Of a DNA stretch of 64,000 nucleotides, positions 41,695 through 50,579 are shown piece after piece. Numbering within the stretch: the stretch's first letter is position 1; the number at the start of each line of letters is the position of its first letter. Source of the DNA: Rubripirellula reticaptiva. GTDB lineage: Bacteria; Planctomycetota; Planctomycetia; Pirellulales; Pirellulaceae. The stretch spans positions 1-64,000 of the forward strand of contig NZ_SJPX01000002.1 in NCBI RefSeq assembly GCF_007860175.1, written 5' to 3'. Both the position numbers and the translations under genes were made by a program. The notes under the pieces are model-generated. The model worked only from the letters and a program-made list of their open reading frames with translations. It did no database searches and had not been told where the DNA came from.

Positions 41695-43758
41695 CTACCA
41701 GATTCGAACGCGATCCTCTGGCTTCAAGAAGAGCGCGTCGTCTGGTTTGACACCAAATGCGTCATACCAAGCATCAATGTTGCGAACGATTCCGTTGACT
41801 CGGTACTCGCTAGGGCTGTGCGGGTCAGTGATCAGACGCTTCAGCAATTCCGGTTCAAGGTACAAGCGACGCCAAACCTGAGACCATCCGAGAAAGAACC
41901 GCTGGTCGCCGGTCAGGCCGTCAATCACCGGTGCTTCTTTTCCGCCGAGCGAAAGCTGGTATGCCTCATAGGCGACGCTCAGACCACCCAAGTCGCCAAT
42001 ATTTTCACCCAGCGTTAGTTCACCATTGACGAAGTTTCCGGCGATCGGTTCGAAATCGTTGTACTGCTCGACTAGTCCTTCGGCACGTCGTTCGAACTCT
42101 TCGCGATCCGATTCGGTCCACCATTTTCGCAAGTTGCCTTTGCCATCGTACTCGCTGCCCTTGTCGTCAAATCCATGCGACAACTCGTGTCCGATGACAG
42201 CGCCAATACCGCCATAGTTGACGGCATCATCCGCCAACAAGTTGAAGAAAGGCGGCTGCAAAATCGCGGCCGGAAACACGATCTCATTCATCGTCGGGTT
42301 GTAGTACGCATTGATCGTTTGCGGCGTCATGTGCCACTCATTGCGATCAATCGGTTCACCAAGTTTCTTCAACTCGCGTTGATTTTCGAACTCAGCCGCA
42401 GCAATCAAATTGTTGGCCAAAATCGGCGAAGCGACTTGAAGCTTCGAATAATCTTTCCATTTGTCCGGATAGCCGATCTTGGTTGCAAACATCGACAATT
42501 TTTCTCTCGCTTGTTTTTTGGTGCCTTCGCCCATCCAGTCGCGTGATTCGATTCGTTTTTCGAAAGCAAGTTTTAAGTTGTCGACCAATTCATTCATCCG
42601 CTGCTTGGCTTCGGGGCGAAAGTGTTCTTCGACATAGAGTTGCCCGACCAATTCGCCCAGCACACTGCCGGTGATATTGACGCCACGTTTCCACAGCGGT
42701 TCTTGCTCGGTCACGCCACTAACGGCAGTGTCATTGAAATCGAAGTGTCGCTTTTCAATCACTTCGCTTAGGTTGTCGCCGTACGAATCAATCACCCGCA
42801 AACGAAGGTACGCCTTTAGGTCATCCAACGAGGTCTCGGCAAACAGCTTGCCAAAAGCCTCCAAATAACTTGGCTGGCGCACGACAAACGCATCCTGTCC
42901 GGCCAACCCAATAGCCGCCGTGTAGGCAGCCCAATCGAACTCGCCAAGCATTTTCTGCATCTCGGCATTGGTCGTTTTGTTGTACGTCTTGATCGGGTCG
43001 CGATTTTCGACCTTGGTCCAGTGGTTGGTGGCAATTGCTTTTTCAAATTCAAAGATCGCGTTGGTTGTCGCCGCGTCACCAGACTGCCCGACGAAAACCA
43101 ACATGTCAGTGATGTACGCTTTCAGCTTTGCTCGCAATTCGACATAACGCTCGTCGTCTTCCAAGTAGTAGTCACGATCGGGTAGCGTCAGACCCGTCTG
43201 AGTGACGTAGACCGTGTAGGCATCGCTGTCGCGTGCATCAACATCGACATACGGCGCCAACGGTCCGTAAATCCCCATTCGATTCAGTTCGCCCATTGCC
43301 TCGGCAAGCGCATTCTTGGTCGATGCACCATCGATGAGTTTAAGCATTGGGTTTAGTGGCCCGACGCCGGCTTGATTGCGTGCGTCGACGTCTAGAACGC
43401 TACGATAAAGATCGCCGACCTTTTGTGCTGGCGAGCCAGCTTTGGATTTAACCTCCGCAGCTTTTTCAATCAGCGTGCGCACCTGTTCACGCGTCTCGTC
43501 ATCCAGGATCGTGAAGATACCGTAATTCGATTTGTCGCCCGGGATCTCAGTGTTTTCCAACCAAAGTTGGTTTGCATAACGGTAGAAATTCTCGCCGGGC
43601 GAAATCGTGTCGCTGAATAACGACTTATCGATTCCCGAAACCTTGGACGCCGTCACGTTTGCCGTCGATATAGCCGCATCCTGAGCGGTGACCGCGGAAT
43701 TCTGAGCCGCGAATACAGAGGTGAAAACGAATACGATCAACAGAAATCTAGGCTTCAT
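41695..43758 (-). CDS. M13-family (neprilysin/PepO-like) zinc metallopeptidase
   Basis: A 687-residue secreted oligopeptidase. A signal peptide (KPRFLLIVFVFTSVFAAQNSA, cleavage near 25) is followed by the long M13 N-terminal domain (SPGENFYRYANQLWLENT). The catalytic C-terminal part contains NEIVFPAAILQPPFF, the zinc site VIGHELSHGFDDKGSEYD (HExxH), ENIGDLGGLSVAY with the third zinc ligand Glu, and the C-terminal HSPSEYRVNG. All catalytic residues are present. AAGGA lies about seven bases before the ATG at 43758, which settles the start. It is convergent with lpxK. Likely digests small peptides in the periplasm. Confidence 0.94.
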   Translation of the reverse strand: MKPRFLLIVFVFTSVFAAQNSAVTAQDAAISTANVTASKVSGIDKSLFSDTISPGENFYRYANQLWLENTEIPGDKSNYGIFTILDDETREQVRTLIEKAAEVKSKAGSPAQKVGDLYRSVLDVDARNQAGVGPLNPMLKLIDGASTKNALAEAMGELNRMGIYGPLAPYVDVDARDSDAYTVYVTQTGLTLPDRDYYLEDDERYVELRAKLKAYITDMLVFVGQSGDAATTNAIFEFEKAIATNHWTKVENRDPIKTYNKTTNAEMQKMLGEFDWAAYTAAIGLAGQDAFVVRQPSYLEAFGKLFAETSLDDLKAYLRLRVIDSYGDNLSEVIEKRHFDFNDTAVSGVTEQEPLWKRGVNITGSVLGELVGQLYVEEHFRPEAKQRMNELVDNLKLAFEKRIESRDWMGEGTKKQAREKLSMFATKIGYPDKWKDYSKLQVASPILANNLIAAAEFENQRELKKLGEPIDRNEWHMTPQTINAYYNPTMNEIVFPAAILQPPFFNLLADDAVNYGGIGAVIGHELSHGFDDKGSEYDGKGNLRKWWTESDREEFERRAEGLVEQYNDFEPIAGNFVNGELTLGENIGDLGGLSVAYEAYQLSLGGKEAPVIDGLTGDQRFFLGWSQVWRRLYLEPELLKRLITDPHSPSEYRVNGIVRNIDAWYDAFGVKPDDALFLKPEDRVRIW

Positions 43759-44137
43759 CACTATTCCTTTGGTTACATGATTGCTTGGGTTCAATCGCTC
43801 GCGCCATGCTGGCTCTCGATTCGATGCCGTTCGAATGCCAATGCCATCCGAATACGGGGGCAACGTCAATCGTCGCCAACGACGCGCACTGGTGCGATTA
43901 TCCTGCTGGCCAAATGACACACCGAATCAAATTACCGGATCCTGCCTCGCGTTGTTAGGTGATGCCACGCTAGAGAACTCGTCCGATCGACAACAATCAG
44001 ATCAGCACACTCCGTCACGGGGTTCGAAAGACGCCAAAGATTGCAACAGGGCAAGCGATCGGCGACACTGTGGAGCACTTCGGCTATAGGCAAATTTCCA
44101 TTTTGCCTCTCTTTTTCCAACTTGGCGGCACTTTCAA
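43759..44137. other. Divergent intergenic region upstream of the peptidase and STN-domain genes
   Basis: About 380 bases between the divergent starts of the M13 peptidase (minus) and the STN-domain protein (plus). It should hold both promoters. I see no gene, long hairpin or repeat that I can support. Confidence 0.4.
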
Positions 44138-44854
44138 ATGACAGTTCAACTATTGCGCGTTTTTGGGATCGTTTTGACGATGGGGATGGCTGCGATGGGG
44201 CAAGAGGCCGACGACCCGTTTGGCGGTCCGAGAAACGCTCCGCCGGTAACAAAAGCAAGCGAGCGAACCGCAAAACCAAAAATCGAGTTAGTTCCGTCAA
44301 GTGACAGCTCGATCGACGAAACCGAAATGAAGATTCGCCAATCGATGTCCAAACGAACGTCCCTCTCGTTCGTCGAGCTGCCGCTCGCCGATGCAGCTAA
44401 GCAACTAGCACAAGCTTTTGATTTACCGATCTTGATTGATGCTAAAGCTCTCGAGGAAATCGGCTTATCGGCGCAAGAACCAGTCAATGTAAAATTGCGG
44501 GACGTAAGCTTGCGCAGCATCCTTCGACTGATGCTAAACGACCTTGAACTGACTTACATCGTAAAGAACGAAGTCCTCATGATCACCACCGTTTCGTCGG
44601 CGGAAAGCAACCTGATCACTCGAGCCTATCAATTGCCCGCGTGCATGCAAGGCGATCCTCAAGCGGCGATTGAAGCTATCCATACGACCGTTGTCCCGGA
44701 CACTTGGGATGTGCTTGGCGGACCGAGCACGATCGCGTTGATCAATTCCGTGGTGGTCATCTCGACCACGGAATGCGTTCACGAGGACACAATCGATATG
44801 ATGCGAAAGACAGAAGCGGCAGATTCCCTATCTCGCGACGAATTGAATCGATAG
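44138..44854 (+). CDS. Secreted STN (secretin/TonB short N-terminal) domain protein
   Basis: A 238-residue exported protein. The signal peptide (about 1-21, TVQLLRVFGIVLTMGMAAMG) precedes a Pro/Lys-rich linker. Residues about 70-155 look like an STN domain: LSFVELPLADAAKQLAQAFD, LPILIDAKALEEIG, PVNVKLRDVSLRSILRLML, ELTYIVKNEVLMIT. The C-terminal part (TRAYQLPACM, then TWDVLGGPSTIALINSVVVIS) resembles the N1-like secretin fold, but there is no secretin barrel. It could be a stand-alone periplasmic adaptor. The kinase gene starts 341 bases downstream. Confidence 0.75.
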   Translation: MTVQLLRVFGIVLTMGMAAMGQEADDPFGGPRNAPPVTKASERTAKPKIELVPSSDSSIDETEMKIRQSMSKRTSLSFVELPLADAAKQLAQAFDLPILIDAKALEEIGLSAQEPVNVKLRDVSLRSILRLMLNDLELTYIVKNEVLMITTVSSAESNLITRAYQLPACMQGDPQAAIEAIHTTVVPDTWDVLGGPSTIALINSVVVISTTECVHEDTIDMMRKTEAADSLSRDELNR

Positions 44855-45195
44855 GCCTATCGTTTTGCATCGGAGCTGATGCATCGATCTAACGCCTGGG
44901 ACATCCCAGTCGCGATCGTTTCGCGACCCAGCGAATAGAGGCAGCCATCTTACCCAAACCGCCAATTGCCGCGATGGCTTCTTAAACGACGCAGGTTGGT
45001 TAGTGCTGCGCTAAGCAGAACCTACCCACACCGGTGAAATCGGATCGATAGAAAAGAGTCTGAATTTTGCCGAAATTGCTGGCGGGCCTCCCGCCCTCTC
45101 ATGGCTCTACCTCAATAGGACGCTACTTACAGTGGCCGCGAGGCAGTCAGCCACCTGATCACTTCGCCGCTCTATTCACGCATAAGCTTCACCGT
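44855..45195. other. Upstream region of the kinase-sulfotransferase cluster
   Basis: This 341-base stretch probably contains the promoter of the three-gene cluster. The kinase frame is open back to 45067 (TTG), but those 43 residues are unlike related kinases. A short GTCGCGATCG..CGCGAC inverted match near 44910-44930 is the only structure I notice. Confidence 0.4.
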
Positions 45196-48100
45196 ATGTC
45201 TTCCTACCAGACTTCAAACTCACTGCCCTCCGGCCCGACCATGCCAACCATGACTGGGCCGACGGTCAACGTCTTCGACGACCGATTTGAGCAAGTGATC
45301 GAGCAATTTGAAAATGACTGGGACGTCCATCGCCCCAACCGGATCGCCAACGTTCTGGAAGAACATGACAGTGAGGACCATCTGGCATTGATTTCTGAAC
45401 TGGTCCGAATCGATGTCGAGTTGCGGAACAAAGTTTGCGATCCATTTTCAATCGACCAATACTCCGATGAATTTCCCGAACTGATCGACCATCCGTCGTT
45501 GCTGTACGCGATCGGATTCGAAGATTTCCGATCACGTCAACGGTTTGGCTTGCCAGTCGACGTCGAACGTTGGAAACAGATCCCTGGCATCCAAAACGAA
45601 ACTTGGTATTCGTCGCTTCTCGGTGATACTGAGAATGTCAGCGCTCGAAACGATCCAAAGCAAAGCACAAGCGAGAAAGAGCAGAGAAATCGTAAGAACA
45701 CTCCTCTTGATGCAAAGCTGGAACAGTCGCTAGACCAAATCGGTTTTCAAGTCACAGAGCTGATCGGAAGAGGCGCGTTCAGCCATGTCTATCTGGCAAC
45801 CCAACAGGACTTAGCCGACCGATTCGTCGTGCTGAAAATCGTCGACCGTTCGATGACTGAATCTCGCAGTATTGCATTGCTTCAGCACACCAACATTGTG
45901 CCAATCTATTCCAATCACTTGGTTGATCAGAAAACCGTGATCTGCATGCCCTATGCAGGCTGCGTGACGCTGAGCGACCTGGTACCCGACGGTGACAAAC
46001 GTCGCCTCAGCGGTGAGGAAATGGTCGCGACTGTTCGCCAGCGAGTCCGCGATTCACAGATCTCGAAGAAACCACAGTCTGCTTCACCGGCGGCTGACGA
46101 TCTCTCAGCGATGACACCACTGGACCGAATCTCGCGACTCGACAGCAGCGATTTGATTACGTGGGTTTTCAAACGAATAGCCAGCGGACTCATGCACGCT
46201 CACGCCAGAGGGATCTTGCATGGCGATATAAAGCCAGCGAACGTCCTGATTCGAAACGACGGCGAACCCGCACTTCTTGATTTCAATCTTTCACATCTCA
46301 TCGACTCGGCCACTGCAAAGCACGTCGGCGGAACGCTTCCGTACATGGCTCCTGAAAACCTTCTGGGAATGGTTCGTCATGAATCGACCTTGAGCGTGCC
46401 TTCCGACATTTATGGTTTTGGCGTGACGATGTACCAATTCGCAACCGGGCGACTCCCCTACACGGCGCCGAATTCAAAATCTGATGCCGATCTAACCCGT
46501 GCGGCCGAGGATCGCAGCAACCCTGTGAAGTGGCACAGCGGTGACGCTGTTCCGCCGAGTTTGCGAACCATCATTGAAAATTGTTTGGCGTTTGACGCGA
46601 ATGATCGGTACGAAAGTGCCCAGCAGCTGCATGATGATCTGGATTGCGAGTCGAAGAACATTCCGCTGCGACATGGCCACGATCGAATCGGAACACGACT
46701 TCGAAAGTATGCCAAACGACATCCGAAGTTGACATCCGGCGGATCGGTCGCCTTCCTGATTGCGATGTCGATGATTCCGCTGATTGGGCTGGCAGCCGCG
46801 TGGCGGCAACGATCGCAACAAGCTGGCGTTGTTGAACAACTGAATCAATTTTCGGAACGTTCAACGCGGGTTCTGGCATCGATGATTGCCAACCCAGTTC
46901 GCCACACCGAACAGGAAATTGACGCTGCAATGCAGCCGCTGGCCGATCTTGGCGTACTGGACCCAGCCGCATTCGACGTCTCGACTTTGGACGATCTTCC
47001 CAACGAGCAGGGAAGCAAGTTTCGCGAGAACATGCTGCGTCACATCAACCAAGTCGCCATCTTCGAAGCCGACCGATTGATCACCGATTCGCGAAGCTCG
47101 CCCATTAAACCATCCTCGCTGCGGCGACTCGACCAACTGCAAGTCGCGGGGACTCGGGTCCTCAATGGGCGAGATTCACGGTCGCATCAATACATCGAAG
47201 TTGAGAAATCTAGAATCAAAGGTGACCGACAAGCGGTCAAGACCAAACGTGACAAGGCCAGTCAAACTGAAATGACCTCGGACACCGAAGTCTATTTGGA
47301 AGCCGTACGACTTCTAAAGAAAGAACAATGGGGCGAGGCAGTCGACATGCTCACTTCGCTTGCCGATCGCGGGGCGATTCCTCCGGAACTGCGATGGACA
47401 GGCCTTGGTCGTTCGCAATACAGCGAACGAAACTATGAAAAGGCGATATTGTCGTTCACTCAGTCGATCGAGCGATCACCCGAATCATCTCGGCTAAGAC
47501 TATTGCGTGGACTCTGCTATCTGCAGCTATCGCGTGGCAATCCCGCCGAACAAGACTTTTCCGAAGCGATACGCCTGGATCCTACCAACTGGAAAGCGTT
47601 GACGAACCGCGGTTTGATCCGCTTGGGACGCAACCAAGCACCGGATGCGATCGAGGACTTTACGACGGCAATGAAGTTCGCCCCTGATCCGGGGCACTTG
47701 CTGTTATTGCGAAGCCGCGCCTACCGTGACCTTGGCGACCAAGAGGCCAGCCAACGCGACTTTGACGAAGTGATGCAGGCGAAAAACCTGTCTGCTGCTT
47801 CATTGGTGTCGCGGGCGCGGGCCAGAGAAAAATCGGATCCCAACGCCGCCTTGTCTGATCTGCAAGCTGCCTTGGCGATGGATCCGAATTCGACAGAAAT
47901 CCAACTCGCGATGGCTAGCTTGTTGACGATCGAATTGAAGCGAGACGCAGAATCGATCGAGTGTCTTAATGAAGTAATCAAGAAACAACCCGAGAACAAG
48001 CGTGCCCTCGCCAACCGGGCCGTTTTGCGTGCAAGGCTGAAGCAATTCGACCTGTCCAAAGCAGACGCATTGGCGGCATCGGCACCACCCACGACTGGCC

Positions 48101-48378
48101 GCAATCTCTACCAAGCAGCTTGCGCATCCGCACTTCTGCCAGACCAAAACAGCCATATCCGCGCGCTATCGTTGCTAAGTCAAGCCATCCGATCCGGCTA
48201 TGAAGCCGACAATTTAGCAATTGACGAGGATTTGGATTCCGTTCGCAAAATGCCAGGTTTCCAAGCCATCAGTCGCACCTACCAACTTGCCAATTTGATG
48301 AAAGGCAAGCAATCAAAAGCTGCATCGAAAGAGTTGTCCGAGCCACTCCTAGACAAAACCGCCGACGTCGTCGAATGA
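45196..48378 (+). CDS. Membrane Ser/Thr protein kinase with TPR repeats
   Basis: A 1060-residue Hanks-type kinase. An N-terminal regulatory segment (about 25-130) has FENDWDVHRPNRIANVLEEH and DPFSIDQYSDEFPELID, a pattern seen before planctomycete kinases. The kinase domain (about 184-490) has GRGAFSHVYLA, VVLKIVD (Lys214), HGDIKPANVLI (342-352), DFNLS (362-366) and GGTLPYMAPE. HGD and DFN replace HRD and DFG; Lys, Asp and Asn catalytic residues remain, so activity is likely. An insertion (about 265-310) is Ser-rich. One membrane segment (about 530-552, AFLIAMSMIPLIGLAAA) puts about 500 residues outside, including TPRs (about 695-1000: AVDMLTSLADRGAIPPEL, AILSFTQSIERSPES and others). It leads the cluster with the tyrosine-rich protein and the sulfotransferase. 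Confidence 0.88.
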   Translation: MSSYQTSNSLPSGPTMPTMTGPTVNVFDDRFEQVIEQFENDWDVHRPNRIANVLEEHDSEDHLALISELVRIDVELRNKVCDPFSIDQYSDEFPELIDHPSLLYAIGFEDFRSRQRFGLPVDVERWKQIPGIQNETWYSSLLGDTENVSARNDPKQSTSEKEQRNRKNTPLDAKLEQSLDQIGFQVTELIGRGAFSHVYLATQQDLADRFVVLKIVDRSMTESRSIALLQHTNIVPIYSNHLVDQKTVICMPYAGCVTLSDLVPDGDKRRLSGEEMVATVRQRVRDSQISKKPQSASPAADDLSAMTPLDRISRLDSSDLITWVFKRIASGLMHAHARGILHGDIKPANVLIRNDGEPALLDFNLSHLIDSATAKHVGGTLPYMAPENLLGMVRHESTLSVPSDIYGFGVTMYQFATGRLPYTAPNSKSDADLTRAAEDRSNPVKWHSGDAVPPSLRTIIENCLAFDANDRYESAQQLHDDLDCESKNIPLRHGHDRIGTRLRKYAKRHPKLTSGGSVAFLIAMSMIPLIGLAAAWRQRSQQAGVVEQLNQFSERSTRVLASMIANPVRHTEQEIDAAMQPLADLGVLDPAAFDVSTLDDLPNEQGSKFRENMLRHINQVAIFEADRLITDSRSSPIKPSSLRRLDQLQVAGTRVLNGRDSRSHQYIEVEKSRIKGDRQAVKTKRDKASQTEMTSDTEVYLEAVRLLKKEQWGEAVDMLTSLADRGAIPPELRWTGLGRSQYSERNYEKAILSFTQSIERSPESSRLRLLRGLCYLQLSRGNPAEQDFSEAIRLDPTNWKALTNRGLIRLGRNQAPDAIEDFTTAMKFAPDPGHLLLLRSRAYRDLGDQEASQRDFDEVMQAKNLSAASLVSRARAREKSDPNAALSDLQAALAMDPNSTEIQLAMASLLTIELKRDAESIECLNEVIKKQPENKRALANRAVLRARLKQFDLSKADALAASAPPTTGRNLYQAACASALLPDQNSHIRALSLLSQAIRSGYEADNLAIDEDLDSVRKMPGFQAISRTYQLANLMKGKQSKAASKELSEPLLDKTADVVE

Positions 48379-48425
48379 CGCTGGCAAATCAATACTAAAA
48401 CCCAATACCATTGCACAGGAAATAC

Positions 48426-50462
48426 ATGACATCGTCAAAGCGTCGGACTCGCCCTAAAGCTGCGAATTTCGAAACACTTGAACGGCGAGCCCTGCTCGCG
48501 GCGTTCGGCACACCATGGCCCGAGGCTCGCGATCTTTCAATTAGTTTTCCGGCAGATGGCGTCGCGATTGGCGAACAAAGCAACGACATTCGCGAAACGC
48601 TAGACCAAACAGGGGTCTCGAGCCAATGGCAAGAGCTTGCTCTGAGGGCCTATCAAACTTGGGCCATTCACGCTGACATCAACGTTGGTTTGCGCAACGA
48701 TTTTGATGTCGCATTCGGAGCAGCGGGAAAAATCAGTGAAGACCCTCGCTTTGGTGAGTTTCGTATCGGTGCGTTCCCCCAACAGGGGCTGATGGCAAAC
48801 TCATTGCCGTTTCAAGCCGTTGCCGGAACGTACTCGGGAGACCTGTTACTGAATTCAAATCAGAATTTCCGAGTCAACGATTGGACCGGCGGAGCACCGG
48901 ACACAAGCACTTGGGATGCCAACGACCGCGATCTTTTTAGCGTGTTTCTGCACGAAGCCGGCAACACACTTGGCGTCGATGACAGCCAATTCAATTGGAC
49001 AGTGATGTTTCGTCAATACACGGTTCCGAAAGGAATTCTAAGTGCAGAAGACATAGCCGAAATCCAAAGTCTTTATGGCCAACGCACCGATCCTTACGAG
49101 ACAGCGGACAACGGCAGCGTTCAATTCGCAAGCGTGGTCCCCGAGCCGATCGGCTTTGATCCTCAGGCGGACGTTATCCGCACTCGGGGAAGTTTGGTCT
49201 CGCCAACCGATGTCGACCATTACCAAGTCACTTCATCAGCCGGCCAAAACACGTTAACGATCAAACTGAAAGCCGAAGGCGTTAGCCTTGTGAAGTCGAA
49301 AGTTGAAGTTCTCGATTCAACTGGCGCAGTGATTGCCACCAGTAGCGCCGCATCCGTTTTCGAAAACAACCATTCCGTATTGCTGTCGGGACTGTCCGGC
49401 GGCCAGGGGCTAACGATTCGGGTCTCGGCCGACGACCCATCGGATATATATTCAGTCGGCGACTACATCCTTGAACTTGACTATCGATCCATTGCGGTTC
49501 AGCAACTCGACCTTGTCCCGGGCGACTACCAATCCGGTGCGGACACGCTGTTTACCGAGTTCAGCTTGGCCGATGAGGAAACGTTAGCACAAACGATCGC
49601 TTCCTCCGACACGGTTGCCGCAACCCCTGCAGCAACCAATCGGTTTGAGGTGGTGTCATCGGTTGCGTCAGCGACAGATTCCGATGTTTGGGAGATCACC
49701 GCACCGACGGGCAGCAACCAGCAGTTGATCGTGAACGTTGCCGGCGTCGGTAACGATGGACCGGAGCTTCGGTTACTGGTAATCGACAGCAATGGTCAAT
49801 CCGTCGGCACATCGGCCAGACTTCGCGACGATGGTTCATGGTCCGTTGAAGTCGCCGAACCGGTCGCGGGGGCGGCGTACTATGTTCGCATCAGCGTTGA
49901 CCCCAACTCGGCCGTCAATGTCGGCAACTATGTAGCCGTTGCCGAGTTCTTGTCGCCAACCCAGCAAATGAACGAACTCGTTGCGGGAACAGCATCGTCA
50001 ACGATCGATGAATTCTATCGGTGGTCCGCAGGCAAATCAAAGCTCTACCGTTTCGATCTCAGTGCGTTTAGCGGCGGAGTAGATGAAGGTGTTCGCCTTA
50101 GGATCTACGACACGTTCACCAAGGAACTGCGGCTCGTCATCAGCTCGCAAAACGACATGACCCGATCGGGCTTCGCTTGGTTGGACCAAGGCGATTACAT
50201 GCTGCGTGTCACCACGTTCTCAGACGTCGAACTTCCAGTCGATGAGATCGACTTTGTCGTTCAAGTGGATGGCATTTCAGATGACCAGGACGAAGACCCT
50301 TACGATCCAGAATCCGATCCTTACTACGACCCGTACGAATACGAATACGACCCGACTTACTACTACTATTACTATTCGAACTACGAGTACTACTATGACT
50401 GGGATGCGTACTACGAGTACGACGGCGACCCTGAATACGAGTACTACTACACCGGCCCGTAG
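48426..50462 (+). CDS. Secreted matrixin-like protein with tyrosine-rich acidic tail
   Basis: A 678-residue exported protein starting 47 bases after the kinase. AGGA lies five bases before the ATG at 48426. A basic N-terminus is followed by the planctomycete motif FETLERRALLAAFG (15-28). Residues about 38-220 resemble a matrixin-type metalloprotease (LALRAYQTWAIHADINVGL, LFSVFLHEAGNTLGVDDS), but the zinc motif HExxHxxGxxH reads HEAGNTLGVDD: the second His is Asn180 and the third is Asp186, so it is probably inactive. Residues about 230-610 hold PPC-like beta domains (DVDHYQVTSSAGQNTLTIKL, SDVWEITAPTGSNQQLIVNV). The last 60 residues (619-678) contain 23 Tyr, 12 Asp and 8 Glu, including six Tyr in a row. 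The TPR-sulfotransferase follows by 117 bases. Confidence 0.85.
   Translation: MTSSKRRTRPKAANFETLERRALLAAFGTPWPEARDLSISFPADGVAIGEQSNDIRETLDQTGVSSQWQELALRAYQTWAIHADINVGLRNDFDVAFGAAGKISEDPRFGEFRIGAFPQQGLMANSLPFQAVAGTYSGDLLLNSNQNFRVNDWTGGAPDTSTWDANDRDLFSVFLHEAGNTLGVDDSQFNWTVMFRQYTVPKGILSAEDIAEIQSLYGQRTDPYETADNGSVQFASVVPEPIGFDPQADVIRTRGSLVSPTDVDHYQVTSSAGQNTLTIKLKAEGVSLVKSKVEVLDSTGAVIATSSAASVFENNHSVLLSGLSGGQGLTIRVSADDPSDIYSVGDYILELDYRSIAVQQLDLVPGDYQSGADTLFTEFSLADEETLAQTIASSDTVAATPAATNRFEVVSSVASATDSDVWEITAPTGSNQQLIVNVAGVGNDGPELRLLVIDSNGQSVGTSARLRDDGSWSVEVAEPVAGAAYYVRISVDPNSAVNVGNYVAVAEFLSPTQQMNELVAGTASSTIDEFYRWSAGKSKLYRFDLSAFSGGVDEGVRLRIYDTFTKELRLVISSQNDMTRSGFAWLDQGDYMLRVTTFSDVELPVDEIDFVVQVDGISDDQDEDPYDPESDPYYDPYEYEYDPTYYYYYYSNYEYYYDWDAYYEYDGDPEYEYYYTGP
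50280..50459 (+). other. Tyrosine-rich acidic C-terminal tail (coding segment)
   Basis: These 60 codons of the matrixin-like gene encode 23 tyrosines and 20 acidic residues (examples: DPYYDPYEYEYD, YYYYYY, DWDAYYEYDGD). Tyrosine is written as TAC 20 times and TAT 3 times, and the codons are interleaved with GAC, GAA and GAG, so it is not a pure trinucleotide repeat. Acidic residues next to tyrosine are what tyrosylprotein sulfotransferases prefer. Confidence 0.9.
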
Positions 50463-50579
50463 TCTTTTCCGACCAAGTCGATTCAGTTTCCTATCTTAGC
50501 ATCCAGTTTGAAGCGGTTGCCGCTCCAAACGGCTGTTTGTCCGAATACGCAGCGGACCTTTCTACCTTCAGGGGTGTCT

